From NCBI GenBank assembly GCA_945878405.1, contig CAMCTJ010000018.1:1-37727 (forward strand): 37,727 nt of DNA, written 5' to 3'. A program made the position numbers and the translations under genes. The stretch comes from Bdellovibrio sp. ZAP7 (GTDB lineage: Bacteria > Bdellovibrionota > FAC87 > UBA2466). Below are positions 1 to 8,192 of the stretch, piece by piece. Under the pieces are notes generated by a model that ran no database searches, was not told where the DNA came from, and was given only the letters and a program-made list of their open reading frames with translations. The number at the start of each line of letters is the position of its first letter. Position 1 is the stretch's first letter.

Positions 1-149
1 AAGGTGTGGAAATGGTCATGCCTGGCGATAACGTCGCTGTGGAAGTTGAACTTATTACTCCTGTGGCCATGGAAAAAGAAGTCCGCTTCGCAATTCGCGA
101 AGGGGGCCGTACCGTGGGCGCCGGAGTTGTTACTGAAATTCTGGAGTAA
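1..149 (+). CDS. tuf: Elongation factor Tu, C-terminal end (5' truncated by window)
   Basis: The first in-frame codon is at position 3 and the frame ends at TAA 147-149. The 48 visible residues match the end of EF-Tu domain 3: MVMPGDNV, then [17 protein letters not shown] and the terminal TEILE. EF-Tu delivers aminoacyl-tRNA to the ribosome as a GTP complex in the cytoplasm. Its place immediately before rpsJ is the usual str-to-S10 junction. The GGAG inside the last codons (143-146) also serves as the Shine-Dalgarno for rpsJ, so the two are translationally close. The copy number of tuf in this genome cannot be told from here. Confidence 0.95.
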   Translation, partial: GVEMVMPGDNVAVEVELITPVAMEKEVRFAIREGGRTVGAGVVTEILE

Positions 150-152
150 GCG

Positions 153-461
153 GTGCAAAGCCAAAAGATTAGAATTCGTTTAAAAGCGTTTGATTGTAAA
201 CTCTTGGACCAATCTGTGTCCGAGATTGTAGATACGGCGCGAAGAACTGGTGCAAAGATCGCAGGTCCGATTCCTCTCCCTACGAGAATCAATCGGTACA
301 CGGTTTTGAGATCTCCTCACGTCGATAAAAAGTCTCGTGAGCAGTTCGAGATTCGTACACACAAGCGTTTGATTGATATTTTAGAACCCACTCAACATAC
401 GATCGACTCATTGATGAAACTCGATCTGTCGGCTGGGATTGATGTGACTATTACGTTGTGA
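153..461 (+). CDS. rpsJ: 30S ribosomal protein S10 (uS10)
   Basis: A 102-residue protein of normal S10 length, starting at GTG 153 with GGAG at 143-146 as ribosome binding site. It carries the family core IRIRLKAFD near the N-terminus, GPIPLPT near residue 40 and [12 protein letters not shown] near residue 70. S10 is a small-subunit head protein and in many bacteria also the NusB partner in antitermination. It opens the S10 operon as usual. Its next neighbour, 10 nt downstream, is rplD rather than the expected rplC. Confidence 0.97.
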   Translation: MQSQKIRIRLKAFDCKLLDQSVSEIVDTARRTGAKIAGPIPLPTRINRYTVLRSPHVDKKSREQFEIRTHKRLIDILEPTQHTIDSLMKLDLSAGIDVTITL

Positions 462-471
462 GGTTTGTGAG

Positions 472-1110
472 ATGCCATCTTTACCAGTATATGACATGAA
501 AAAAGACAAGGTTGGGAGCATAGAGCTCAGCGATTCAGTTTTCGCCGCTGAAGTCCGCCCTCACCTATTAAATGATGCGGTTCGAGCTCAAATTGCTTGG
601 AAACATGAGAACAAAACCGCTAACTCTTTAACCCGTTCTGAAGTTCAAGCTTCCGGTAAGAAAATTTATCGTCAAAAAGGAACAGGCCAAGCCCGACACG
701 GAGATATTAAGGCTCCTATTTTTGTTGGCGGCGGTAAAGCACATGGTCCTCGTCCTCGTCGTGTGATCCACAAGATCAACAAAAAGGCGATGCGCGGAGC
801 TCTTATCAGCGCCCTTTCGATGAACCAAAAACAAGATCGCTTGTTCATCGTAGATAAGCTGGAACTTAAAAAGCTCAGCACTAAAGACGCAGGAAACTGC
901 CTCAAGACTTTCGGACTCGATAAAGCTCTCATTGTGATGTCACAAGAGGGAGAAAACGAAAAAAATTTCGTTCAAAGCGTTCGAAACTTAAATGGAGTTA
1001 AGTGCCTTCGCCCTGAGGGAATCAATGTATTTGATCTTCTCAAGTTTCGAAATCTAGTGATTTCCAAGAGCGCTGTCCAAAAGATCACGGAGCGACTCAG
1101 TCATGTTTGA
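472..1110 (+). CDS. rplD: 50S ribosomal protein L4 (uL4)
   Basis: A 212-residue protein, slightly longer than the usual 200-207. The central loop shows the L4 signature: QKGTGQARHGDIKAP followed by GGGKAHGPRPR, the extension that reaches the peptide exit tunnel. The C-terminal Rossmann-like part includes the DLLKFRNLVISKSAV segment. L4 binds 23S rRNA early in large-subunit assembly and in enterobacteria represses its own operon. The ATG at 472 follows a weak GAGGTTTGTGAG. It overlaps rplW by 8 nt. The rplC gene that normally lies just upstream is missing. Confidence 0.97.
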   Translation: MPSLPVYDMKKDKVGSIELSDSVFAAEVRPHLLNDAVRAQIAWKHENKTANSLTRSEVQASGKKIYRQKGTGQARHGDIKAPIFVGGGKAHGPRPRRVIHKINKKAMRGALISALSMNQKQDRLFIVDKLELKKLSTKDAGNCLKTFGLDKALIVMSQEGENEKNFVQSVRNLNGVKCLRPEGINVFDLLKFRNLVISKSAVQKITERLSHV

Positions 1111-1381
1111 TATCTTAAAAAGACCAATTATTACTGAGAAAAATACAGGGCAAGTACACCTGTACAACGAGTATGCTTTTGAAGTACCAGTCGAAGCCAA
1201 TCGGACTCAGGTCAAAGAAGCAGTCGAAAAGCTTTTCAAAGTAAAGGTCGTTCGAGTGAACACAATGATCTGCCGAAAATCTTCTCGTCGTTTAGGACGC
1301 ATCCCCGGCGGAAGAAAACTTTGGAAGAAAGCTATTGTGAAATTGAAGGAGGGCGACAAATTAGATTTTGTTGCTAGCTAA
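1103..1381 (+). CDS. rplW: 50S ribosomal protein L23 (uL23)
   Basis: A 92-residue protein of normal family length. It begins with the typical [11 protein letters not shown] and contains the [20 protein letters not shown] segment common to L23. L23 lines the polypeptide exit and is the docking point for trigger factor and SRP. The start overlaps the end of rplD by 8 nt, which suggests coupled translation. The C-terminal half is basic ([18 protein letters not shown]), as expected for rRNA contact. Confidence 0.97.
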   Translation: MFDILKRPIITEKNTGQVHLYNEYAFEVPVEANRTQVKEAVEKLFKVKVVRVNTMICRKSSRRLGRIPGGRKLWKKAIVKLKEGDKLDFVAS

Positions 1382-1386
1382 GTTTT

Positions 1387-2208
1387 ATGCCACTAAAAAG
1401 CTTTAAACCAGTTACACCTGCACGACGTTATCTAACTCAGTTAGATTATTCTGACCTTCTTAAAAAGAAGCCAGAAAAGTCATTAGTCCAATCCAAATCC
1501 AGCACCGGAGGCCGTAACAATAAAGGCCAAATTACAAGCCGGTTTCGAGGGGGCGGGCACAAGCGACTTTATCGTTTGATTGATTTTCGTCGAGACAAGA
1601 GAAACATTCCTGCAAAAGTAGTGGGACTTGAATATGATCCAAATCGAACGGCTCATATTGCTCTTCTCCATTATGTAGATGGTGAAAAACGTTACATTTT
1701 AGCTCCAGTAGGACTAAAGGCCGGAGATTCCATCGTGGCTGCTGAAAATGCAGATATTCAGGTTGGAAATTCACTCCCGCTAAAGAAAATCCCAGCTGGT
1801 ACCACTCTACACAACGTAGAATTAAAACCTGGCGCTGGCGGAAAATTAGGCCGAAGCGCTGGTTCCATGATTCAGTTGGTTGGTTTCGAAGAGGGTTATG
1901 CCCAACTCCGAATGCCTTCAGGTGAAATGCGAATCGTTTCTGAAAACTGTTGGGCAACTGTTGGACAGGTCGGAAACCTTGAATATGAAAATGTGGTTTG
2001 GGGTAAAGCAGGACGTATGCGTTGGATGGGTTTCAAACCCCATAACCGCGGCGTATCGATGAACCCTGTTGATCACCCACTCGGTGGTGGTGAAGGAAAG
2101 AGCTCCGGGGGAAGACATCCTGTATCTCCTTGGGGTCAGAAAGCTAAAGGACTTAAAACCAGAAACTCAAAACGTACCGACAGATTTATTGTTCGGAGGA
2201 GAAAGTAA
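1387..2208 (+). CDS. rplB: 50S ribosomal protein L2 (uL2)
   Basis: A 273-residue protein, the usual L2 length. Diagnostic stretches include [20 protein letters not shown] near residue 40, the [20 protein letters not shown] segment, and near the C-terminus [13 protein letters not shown] followed by GRHPVSPWG, which holds the conserved histidine region close to the peptidyl transferase centre. L2 is a primary 23S rRNA binding protein needed for subunit association. It sits 5 nt after rplW and 3 nt before rpsS in the S10 operon. Confidence 0.98.
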   Translation: MPLKSFKPVTPARRYLTQLDYSDLLKKKPEKSLVQSKSSTGGRNNKGQITSRFRGGGHKRLYRLIDFRRDKRNIPAKVVGLEYDPNRTAHIALLHYVDGEKRYILAPVGLKAGDSIVAAENADIQVGNSLPLKKIPAGTTLHNVELKPGAGGKLGRSAGSMIQLVGFEEGYAQLRMPSGEMRIVSENCWATVGQVGNLEYENVVWGKAGRMRWMGFKPHNRGVSMNPVDHPLGGGEGKSSGGRHPVSPWGQKAKGLKTRNSKRTDRFIVRRRK

Positions 2209-2211
2209 TTT

Positions 2212-2499
2212 ATGGCTCGTTCTATTAAAAAGGGCCCGTTTATTGATAGCCATCTACTTAAAAAAGTAGAAAAAGCCCAAGCGAATAATGATAAGAAAGT
2301 CATTAAGACTTGGTCTAGACGTTCCACGATTGTACCCGAGCTCGTAGGACTAACATTTGCTGTTCATAACGGAAGAAAATTTCACTCAGTCTATGTGTCT
2401 GAGAACATGGTTGGTCACAAGTTGGGAGAGTTTGCTCCTACTCGGACTTACCATGGACACTCCGGCGATAAAAAAGCCAAAGTTGAGGGAGCGGCTTAA
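2212..2499 (+). CDS. rpsS: 30S ribosomal protein S19 (uS19)
   Basis: A 95-residue protein beginning [19 protein letters not shown], the standard S19 N-terminus. The C-terminal [20 protein letters not shown] is the conserved region that contacts the A-site finger and S13 in the 30S head. The Shine-Dalgarno GGAGG lies inside the end of rplB at 2196-2200, so the start at ATG 2212 is well supported. It ends 2 nt before rplV. Confidence 0.98.
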   Translation: MARSIKKGPFIDSHLLKKVEKAQANNDKKVIKTWSRRSTIVPELVGLTFAVHNGRKFHSVYVSENMVGHKLGEFAPTRTYHGHSGDKKAKVEGAA

Positions 2500-2501
2500 T
2501 C

Positions 2502-2837
2502 ATGGAAGTAAAAGCTAAATTACGTTACGCCCGTATCACCGCTCGGAAAATGCGTTTGGTGGCAGGGCTTTGCAAAGGGATGCCGGTAGAAAAGGCTTCT
2601 TATCAACTTCGTTTTTCTCCTAAGCGTGGAGCAAAAGTGATGTCGGGTCTTTTAGATTCAGCAGTTTCAAACGCCAAAGAAAAAGGCGGTATTGATGTAG
2701 ATAATCTCTATGTCAAAAATATCTTAGTAGATACTGGGCCGATGCTAAAGAGGTTCATTCCCCGTTCACAGGGAAGAGCAACACCAGTTTTGAAAAGAAT
2801 GTGTCATGTAACAATGATTTTGGACGAGGCTAAATAA
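2502..2837 (+). CDS. rplV: 50S ribosomal protein L22 (uL22)
   Basis: A 111-residue protein of normal length. Family markers are [15 protein letters not shown] near the N-terminus and the long beta hairpin around residues 80-105 ([22 protein letters not shown]), which reaches into the exit tunnel and where macrolide resistance changes occur in other bacteria. It starts at ATG 2502 behind GAGGGAG at 2484-2490 within the end of rpsS, and ends 1 nt before the GTG start of rpsC. Confidence 0.98.
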   Translation: MEVKAKLRYARITARKMRLVAGLCKGMPVEKASYQLRFSPKRGAKVMSGLLDSAVSNAKEKGGIDVDNLYVKNILVDTGPMLKRFIPRSQGRATPVLKRMCHVTMILDEAK

Positions 2838-2838
2838 A

Positions 2839-3504
2839 GTGGGTCAGAAAACACATCCAATTGGGTTTAGATTAGGCGTCAACAAGACTTGGGTTTCTCG
2901 TTGGTACGCAGGGAAAGATTACGCAAACTTTCTTCACGAGGATCTTAAAATCCGAGATTTCCTTAAGGGCAAAGTAAAACATGCTGGAGTATCTCGGATT
3001 GATATCGAGCGCGTTGCAGGAAAAATTAAATGCAACATTTTAACTGCTCGACCTGGCATCGTGATTGGGAAAAAGGGAACTGGTATTGACCAGCTCAGAG
3101 CTGAGACTCAAAAGCTCTCCAAATCTGAGATTTTTATTAACATCATGGAAGTTCGCAAAGCGGAAGCAGATGCTCAACTGATTGCTGAGAGCATCGCTGA
3201 CCAGCTCATTAAGCGCGTTGCTTTCCGACGAGCCATGAAAAAGGCTATGAGCCAAGCTTTCAAGTTTGGCGTTCAAGGAATCAAAATCCAATGCTCGGGC
3301 CGACTAGGCGGTGCAGAAATTGCTCGAGTAGAACGCTACGCTGAAGGCAGCGTTCCGCTTCACACACTTCGAGCGGACATCGATTTTGGTTTTGCGGAAG
3401 CCCTAACTACTTATGGCCAAATTGGCGTAAAAGTTTGGGTCTACAAAGGAGATTTACTCCGACGCAGAAGAATTGAACCCACGAGAGAAGCAGTAGAAGG
3501 TTAA
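2839..3504 (+). CDS. rpsC: 30S ribosomal protein S3 (uS3)
   Basis: A 221-residue protein beginning [18 protein letters not shown], the standard S3 opening, from a GTG start at 2839. The KH domain motif [14 protein letters not shown] is at about residues 74-87. The C-terminal domain contains the [17 protein letters not shown] stretch. S3 lies at the mRNA entry side of the 30S head and, with S4 and S5, helps unwind mRNA. It lies between rplV and rplP in the canonical order. Confidence 0.98.
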   Translation: MGQKTHPIGFRLGVNKTWVSRWYAGKDYANFLHEDLKIRDFLKGKVKHAGVSRIDIERVAGKIKCNILTARPGIVIGKKGTGIDQLRAETQKLSKSEIFINIMEVRKAEADAQLIAESIADQLIKRVAFRRAMKKAMSQAFKFGVQGIKIQCSGRLGGAEIARVERYAEGSVPLHTLRADIDFGFAEALTTYGQIGVKVWVYKGDLLRRRRIEPTREAVEG

Positions 3505-3506
3505 TC

Positions 3507-3923
3507 ATGCTGAGTCCTAAAAGAGTTAAATACAGAAAAATGCAAAAAGGCCGAATGATGGGCAAAGCCTATCGCGGTTCTGATTTGAATTTTGGCGAGT
3601 TTGGCTTGCAAGCCACTGAGTGTGGCCGGGTTACAGCCCGTCAGATTGAAGCATGTCGTGTAACAATCACTCGACACGCCAAAAAAGTTGGAAAAATGTT
3701 TATTCGTATTTTTCCAGACAAACCAGTGACCAGAAAACCCGCTGAAGTTCGTCAAGGGGGCGGTAAAGGAGCTCCTGAATATTGGGTAGCGGTAATTAAG
3801 CCGGGTCGCATTTTGTTTGAAATGGAAGGGGTGGATAGAGCCACTGCTCATGTAGCACTAACCCTGGCTTCTCACAAACTTCCAGTGAAGACACGAATTG
3901 TGGAACGAGGAGCGCATTTGTAA
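3507..3923 (+). CDS. rplP: 50S ribosomal protein L16 (uL16)
   Basis: A 138-residue protein of normal L16 length. It begins [19 protein letters not shown] and contains [22 protein letters not shown], the loop near the A-site tRNA where the family carries a conserved hydroxylated arginine in some bacteria. The C-terminus ([18 protein letters not shown]) is typical. L16 organises the peptidyl transferase centre. Its stop codon TAATG overlaps the rpmC start by one base. Confidence 0.98.
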   Translation: MLSPKRVKYRKMQKGRMMGKAYRGSDLNFGEFGLQATECGRVTARQIEACRVTITRHAKKVGKMFIRIFPDKPVTRKPAEVRQGGGKGAPEYWVAVIKPGRILFEMEGVDRATAHVALTLASHKLPVKTRIVERGAHL

Positions 3924-4201
3924 TGGAAGCACAAGAATTAAGACAGCTTTCAGTTGAAGAACTGAAAGGCCGTGTAAATCAGTTTAAAGAAGATTTGGTA
4001 CGCGCACGCTTTAAGGTGCAATCTGCCGAAGAGCGTGACACTAGTTTATTCAAAAAGATTAGACGTGATGCTGCTAGAGCTCAGACTGTTCTTTCTGAAA
4101 AATTAAGAGGCGTAGAAGTTGTTTCTAAAAAGCCGGTTGAAGATAAGCCGGCTAAGAAAGCAAAGACCAAGAAGGCCAGTAAAGGAAGTGAAGCAGTATG
4201 A
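3923..4201 (+). CDS. rpmC: 50S ribosomal protein L29 (uL29) with Lys-rich tail
   Basis: The first 65 or so residues are a normal L29 helical hairpin (LRQLSVEELKGRVNQFKEDL, then RRDAARAQTVLSEK). The protein continues to 92 residues, about 25 more than the usual length, with a tail of alternating K, A and P/E (KPVEDKPAKKAKTKKASK). L29 sits by the exit tunnel next to L23. The tail is similar in composition to that of L17 in this same window. It overlaps rplP by 1 nt and rpsQ by 4 nt. Confidence 0.95.
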   Translation: MEAQELRQLSVEELKGRVNQFKEDLVRARFKVQSAEERDTSLFKKIRRDAARAQTVLSEKLRGVEVVSKKPVEDKPAKKAKTKKASKGSEAV

Positions 4202-4473
4202 CGAGCGAAACCATACAAACTAAACATCGCCAAGAAATCAGGGGCGTTGTGGTCAGCGACAAAATGAACAAGACTCGTGTGATCGAAACTAAAAGATCCA
4301 CACGTCACTCGCTGTACCAAAAAAACGTGAGCCGCTCCTCAAAAATTTTTGTTCATGACGAAAAAAATGAGTCCAGAGTCGGTGATGTGATCACTGCAGT
4401 TGCCACTCGCCCGCTCTCTCGTCACAAACAATTTACGCTTTTGAAAGTGGTGGAAAAGAGAGTTGAGCAATGA
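4198..4473 (+). CDS. rpsQ: 30S ribosomal protein S17 (uS17)
   Basis: A 91-residue S17 with an OB fold. Family markers are [29 protein letters not shown] and [18 protein letters not shown]. It binds 16S rRNA helices early in 30S assembly. The start ATG at 4198 overlaps the rpmC stop as ATGA, and the end overlaps the rplN start in the same way, so rpmC, rpsQ and rplN form a chain of coupled genes. Confidence 0.97.
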   Translation: MTSETIQTKHRQEIRGVVVSDKMNKTRVIETKRSTRHSLYQKNVSRSSKIFVHDEKNESRVGDVITAVATRPLSRHKQFTLLKVVEKRVEQ

Positions 4474-4847
4474 TTCAGAGTGAAAGCTATTTAAACGTTG
4501 CGGATAATTCTGGCGCCAAGAAAGTCATGTGCTTCAAAGTCTTGGGCGGCAGCAGAAGACGTTACGCCAACATTGGAGATGTGATTGTGGTAACCATTAA
4601 GGAAGCCCTGCCCACCTCTAAAGTAAAAAAAGGCGCCGTCATGAAAGCCGTTATTGTACGAACCAAGAGAGAAATTCGAAGAACAGACGGTTCTTTTGTA
4701 CGTTTTGATGACAATGCAGCGGTTCTTTTAAACAACAACTTAGAACCTATCGGAACCCGTATTTTCGGACCCGTTGCGAGAGAAATTCGTAAGCCCTCAA
4801 AAGATGGTTACATGAAGATCATCTCATTGGCTCCGGAGGTTTTATAA
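4470..4847 (+). CDS. rplN: 50S ribosomal protein L14 (uL14)
   Basis: A 125-residue protein with the typical L14 opening [17 protein letters not shown] and the typical end [10 protein letters not shown]14 lies on the inter-subunit face, contacting 16S rRNA helix 14, and is the docking site of the silencing factor RsfS. The gene is complete and ends cleanly at TAA 4845-4847. The next gene is rplE, starting 2 nt later; rplX, expected between the two, is absent. Confidence 0.97.
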   Translation: MIQSESYLNVADNSGAKKVMCFKVLGGSRRRYANIGDVIVVTIKEALPTSKVKKGAVMKAVIVRTKREIRRTDGSFVRFDDNAAVLLNNNLEPIGTRIFGPVAREIRKPSKDGYMKIISLAPEVL

Positions 4848-4849
4848 TT

Positions 4850-5410
4850 ATGAGCAGTACCAATTATACCCCCAGAATGTTGGAGCGATTCCGCAAGGTA
4901 GTTGTTCCGGAACTCATGAAAGAGTTCGAGTATAAAAACCCGATGCAAGTGCCTAAGCTTAAAAAAGTAGTGGTTTCTATGTGTATCAAAGAAGCTACGG
5001 CAGACATGAAAATCATGGAAAAAGCTATGGATGAGCTTTCTATGATCACGGGTCAGAAACCCAAGCTCACCCGAGCCAAAAAGGCTATTGCAGCTTTTAA
5101 GCTTCGTGCTGGGATGCCTCTAGGGGCAGTGGTGACCTTACGTGGTCCTCGCATGTATGAGTTTTTTGATCGGTTCGCCAATGTGGCATTGCCTCGTGTT
5201 CGCGACTTTAGAGGCTTGTCACCCAACGGATTCGATGGCAGCGGAAACTACTCTACTGGAATTAAAGAGCAGATTATTTTCCCGGAAATCACGGTCGAAA
5301 AAGTTGAAAAGTCCCGCGGTATGAACGTTATCTTCGTAACCTCGGCTAACACTGATAAAGAGGGATACCAACTTCTAGAAAAGATGGGTCTCCCGTTTAG
5401 AAAGAAATAA
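4850..5410 (+). CDS. rplE: 50S ribosomal protein L5 (uL5)
   Basis: A 186-residue protein of normal length. It carries the L5 core KPKLTRAKKAIAAFKLRAGMP at about residues 68-88, VTLRGPRMYEFFDR, and the LPRVRDFRGLS segment, followed by the conserved EQIIFPEI. L5 binds 5S rRNA and contacts the P-site tRNA and S13. The RBS CTCCGGAGGT at 4830-4839 lies inside the end of rplN. There is no L24 sequence fused to either end. Confidence 0.97.
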   Translation: MSSTNYTPRMLERFRKVVVPELMKEFEYKNPMQVPKLKKVVVSMCIKEATADMKIMEKAMDELSMITGQKPKLTRAKKAIAAFKLRAGMPLGAVVTLRGPRMYEFFDRFANVALPRVRDFRGLSPNGFDGSGNYSTGIKEQIIFPEITVEKVEKSRGMNVIFVTSANTDKEGYQLLEKMGLPFRKK

Positions 5411-5428
5411 AAGGAGCATAAAAGATTT

Positions 5429-5614
5429 ATGGCAACGACCGCAATGATGGTGAAGGCTAAAAGAAAGCCGAAATTCAAAACCAGAAAGTATAATCGTTGT
5501 CCCCGTTGTGGACGACCAAGAGCTTTCCTTAGAAAGTTCAGCCTGTGTCGTTTGTGTTTTCGAAAACTAGCCCTGAATGGCATGTTGCCCGGGGTAATTA
5601 AGGCAAGTTGGTAA
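5429..5614 (+). CDS. rpsN: 30S ribosomal protein S14, zinc-binding type (uS14)
   Basis: A 61-residue short-form S14. Two CxxC pairs, CPRC and CRLC, form the zinc ribbon (in [24 protein letters not shown]), which separates it from the longer zinc-free form. It acts in the 30S head. The RBS AAGGAG is at 5411-5416. The zinc-dependent form suggests that zinc starvation could matter for this ribosome unless a second zinc-free copy exists elsewhere. Confidence 0.97.
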   Translation: MATTAMMVKAKRKPKFKTRKYNRCPRCGRPRAFLRKFSLCRLCFRKLALNGMLPGVIKASW

Positions 5615-5620
5615 CTGATT

Positions 5621-6025
5621 ATGATGACTGATCCAATAGCAGATTTTTTAACTCGTGTACGAAATGCTAGCAAGGCTAAGCAACGCAAAGTAGATGTGCG
5701 TCCTAGCCAGCTTAAGCTTGCAATTGCCGACCTCATGAAAAAGGACGGATTCATTAAAAATTACAAGCTTTATCGTGAGAGTGAAACTGATACTGCGGGC
5801 ATTCTCCGCTTGTATTTGAAATATGTAGGAAAGAATCAACCTATGATTCACGGAGTTCGTCGAGTTAGCCGTCCATCCAGACGCGTTTATACTCGTGCTG
5901 ATAAGACTCCAAAAGTCATGGGGGGAATTGGAATGGCTGTGTTGTCCACTTCAAAGGGAGTCATGTCAGATGAAATGGCTCGTGAAAACAGAGTGGGTGG
6001 CGAAGTAATCTGTACTATTTGGTAA
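5621..6025 (+). CDS. rpsH: 30S ribosomal protein S8 (uS8)
   Basis: A 134-residue protein with the S8 opening MTDPIADFLTRVRNA and the conserved end MSDEMARENRVGGEVICTIW. Two adjacent ATG codons (5621 and 5624) could start it; the second gives the canonical N-terminus. S8 binds the central domain of 16S rRNA and in E. coli represses the spc operon by binding mRNA near rplX-rplE. Since rplX is absent here, that control site may differ. Confidence 0.97.
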   Translation: MMTDPIADFLTRVRNASKAKQRKVDVRPSQLKLAIADLMKKDGFIKNYKLYRESETDTAGILRLYLKYVGKNQPMIHGVRRVSRPSRRVYTRADKTPKVMGGIGMAVLSTSKGVMSDEMARENRVGGEVICTIW

Positions 6026-6031
6026 GAAATT

Positions 6032-6580
6032 ATGTCTAGAGTTGGAAAAAAACCTATCGTTGTCCCGGCTGGAGTAAAAGTATCCTTCAATGCACCTGTT
6101 GTTGAGGTGCAAGGTAAAGGGGGAAGTCTAAAAAAGACCCTCCCCTCAACTGTGAAGGTCGAAGTGAAAGGCACGGAAGTTCACGTAACCAATGTGTCAA
6201 AAGAGTTTAAGGCAAAAGCACTTCACGGACTGAGCCGAACCCTCATTCAAAACATGGTAGTTGGTGTTACTGAGGGCTACAAAAAAGAATTAGAACTACA
6301 AGGCGTCGGATATAGAGCCCAAGCTCAAGGAAATAAACTAACCGTTCAAGTTGGATTTTCCCATCCAGTCGAGTTTCTGCTGCCCGCGGGCATCAGCGCT
6401 CAAGTGGACGCCAATACAAAAATCACCTTGAAAGGTGCTGACAAAGAATTACTAGGCTTTACAGCGGCTCGTTTACGCAAAGTAAGGCCACCCGAACCTT
6501 ACAAGGGTAAGGGAATTCGATATTTGGGAGAAAAAATCACCTTGAAACAAGGTAAAGCTGCTGGAGCTGGAGGCAAGTAA
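6032..6580 (+). CDS. rplF: 50S ribosomal protein L6 (uL6)
   Basis: A 182-residue protein with the L6 opening MSRVGKKPIVVPAGV and the signature region PEPYKGKGIRYLGEKI near the C-terminus (about residues 155-170). The two tandem L6 folds are visible as the repeated beta-rich halves around residues 1-80 and 85-170. L6 lies near the sarcin-ricin loop and factor binding site. Spacing to rplR is 2 nt. Confidence 0.98.
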   Translation: MSRVGKKPIVVPAGVKVSFNAPVVEVQGKGGSLKKTLPSTVKVEVKGTEVHVTNVSKEFKAKALHGLSRTLIQNMVVGVTEGYKKELELQGVGYRAQAQGNKLTVQVGFSHPVEFLLPAGISAQVDANTKITLKGADKELLGFTAARLRKVRPPEPYKGKGIRYLGEKITLKQGKAAGAGGK

Positions 6581-6582
6581 TC

Positions 6583-6966
6583 ATGGCCACTAAAATTAGA
6601 ACAAATACGAATCCCCGAACGGTGATTCGACACAGTAAAAAAATCAGAATTAGAAAAAAGATTAAACTCCAACAGGGCAAGATTGCTCGCTTGGTTGTTT
6701 ATCGAAGCAATAAATTTCTCTACGCCCAGTTGGTAGATGACAAAAAAGGAGCAACTGTCGTCCAAGCCAATACAAGCGAGAAAACTTTTGAAGGCGCAAA
6801 ATCCCAAAAGAACCTAGAAGCTGCCAAGACTTTAGGAAAATTGATTGGAGAAAGAGCGCTCAATGCAAAGGTCGAAAGAGTTCTTTTTGACCGAAACGGA
6901 TTTGAGTATCACGGACGAATTAAAGCTCTCGCAGAGGGCGCAAGAGAGGCAGGATTGAAATTCTAA
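6583..6966 (+). CDS. rplR: 50S ribosomal protein L18 (uL18)
   Basis: A 127-residue L18. A basic N-terminal tail is followed by [18 protein letters not shown] and ends with the conserved [27 protein letters not shown]18 binds 5S rRNA together with L5. The stop TAATG overlaps the start of rpsE by one base, which indicates coupled translation. Confidence 0.97.
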   Translation: MATKIRTNTNPRTVIRHSKKIRIRKKIKLQQGKIARLVVYRSNKFLYAQLVDDKKGATVVQANTSEKTFEGAKSQKNLEAAKTLGKLIGERALNAKVERVLFDRNGFEYHGRIKALAEGAREAGLKF

Positions 6967-7466
6967 TGGCTTCCCAACGAATCAATTTAAGCGAAGTAGA
7001 GTTAGCAGAACGCATTGTTTACATCAACCGAGTGGCCAAAGTGGTAAAAGGGGGCCGTCGCTTCAGCTTCAGTGTTATCGTAGTAGTTGGAGATAACAAA
7101 GGGCTAGTGGGTATTGGATTAGGTAAAGCCCGCGAAGTGCCTGAAGCTATCAGAAAAGCTGGCGAATCTGCTCGTAAGAACATTATTCGTTTACCTCTTC
7201 TCAATGGAAGCTTCCCTCATGAAGTCATTGGAAAATTCGGAGCTGCCTCCGTGCTTCTAATGCCTGCAAGTGAAGGAACTGGAATTATTGCAGGCGGAGC
7301 TTGCCGATCTGTTTTAGAAATGGCTGGCGTTAAAAATGCTTTAACCAAGTGTTTTGGTACCAGCAACCCTCACAATTTAGTTCGTGCAACTTTAGACGGC
7401 TTGAAAAGAATGCGTCAGCCTGAAGAAGTTTTGCGTGAAAGAATGTCAGAAGGGCAAGTTGCGTAA
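6966..7466 (+). CDS. rpsE: 30S ribosomal protein S5 (uS5)
   Basis: A 166-residue protein. The double-stranded RNA binding fold has [22 protein letters not shown] at residues 22-43, and the second domain has the [17 protein letters not shown] stretch near residue 100. The S4/S5 interface region that controls decoding accuracy ([14 protein letters not shown]) is intact. It is shorter at the N-terminus than some homologues but complete in both domains. Confidence 0.97.
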   Translation: MASQRINLSEVELAERIVYINRVAKVVKGGRRFSFSVIVVVGDNKGLVGIGLGKAREVPEAIRKAGESARKNIIRLPLLNGSFPHEVIGKFGAASVLLMPASEGTGIIAGGACRSVLEMAGVKNALTKCFGTSNPHNLVRATLDGLKRMRQPEEVLRERMSEGQVA

Positions 7467-7481
7467 GATCGGGTAATAAAA

Positions 7482-7670
7482 ATGGCAAAGAAAATACAAA
7501 TTCAATTAACAAGAAGCGTAATTGGTTGTCCTCAGTGGATGCGGACAATTGTTCGCACCTTGGGACTTAGAAAATTGCAGGACAAACGTGTGCTGAACGA
7601 CCATGGATCCATCCGAGGCATGGTAAATAAAGTTCCTCACTTAGTGAGCCTGACAGAAGTGAAGGAGTAG
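7482..7670 (+). CDS. rpmD: 50S ribosomal protein L30 (uL30)
   Basis: A 62-residue protein, the usual short bacterial L30. It shows IQIQLTRSVIGCPQWMRTIVRTLGLRK followed by a conserved HGSIRGMVNKVPHLV. L30 is a peripheral large-subunit protein. It lies between rpsE and rplO as usual, 15 nt after rpsE, with its stop 6 nt before rplO. No anomaly is visible. Confidence 0.96.
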   Translation: MAKKIQIQLTRSVIGCPQWMRTIVRTLGLRKLQDKRVLNDHGSIRGMVNKVPHLVSLTEVKE

Positions 7671-7676
7671 ACGACC

Positions 7677-8171
7677 ATGAGTCAGGAAATGGATTTACAC
7701 TTAGGAAATTTAGTCGCTAAAGAAGGTTCTCGAAAAACTCGCCATCGAGTAGCACGAGGCTTGGGTTCTGGCTGGGGAAAAACCGCCGGACGCGGGGGCA
7801 AAGGCCAGACCGCTCGATCAGGAAAAGGTCGTCCGAGAAACTTTGAAGGGGGTCAAACTCCCCTAGCTCGTCGATTACCCAAATGGGGTTTCAAGAGCCC
7901 AAATAGAGTTGTCTTCGAAGTCGTAAACGTAGGAACTTTGGATAGCCATTTTGAGTCGGGTGCTACAGTGGACCTTGCTCAATTGGTTGAAAAAGGACTT
8001 GTTCGAAAACAAGACAGCGCACTCAAAATTTTGGGTGAAGGAAATCTGACCAAAAAGCTAGTTGTTAAAGCTCATAAATTTTCTAAATCTGCAGTACAAA
8101 AAATTAATTCTGCTGGGGGGCAGGCGGAAGAAATAAAAGCGCCGAAAACCGCCGAGCAGGATAAAGCTTAA
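7677..8171 (+). CDS. rplO: 50S ribosomal protein L15 (uL15)
   Basis: A 164-residue protein, about 15-20 longer than usual because of a charged C-terminal tail (EEIKAPKTAEQDKA). The N-terminal half carries the Gly/Arg-rich RVARGLGSGWGKTAGRGGKGQTAR and FEGGQTPLARRLPKWGF of L15. L15 is a late-assembling, partly extended protein threaded through 23S rRNA. It starts at ATG 7677 with GAAGGAG at 7661-7667 as RBS. Confidence 0.97.
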   Translation: MSQEMDLHLGNLVAKEGSRKTRHRVARGLGSGWGKTAGRGGKGQTARSGKGRPRNFEGGQTPLARRLPKWGFKSPNRVVFEVVNVGTLDSHFESGATVDLAQLVEKGLVRKQDSALKILGEGNLTKKLVVKAHKFSKSAVQKINSAGGQAEEIKAPKTAEQDKA

Positions 8172-8192
8172 TTCAACAAGGAGACGCATCCA

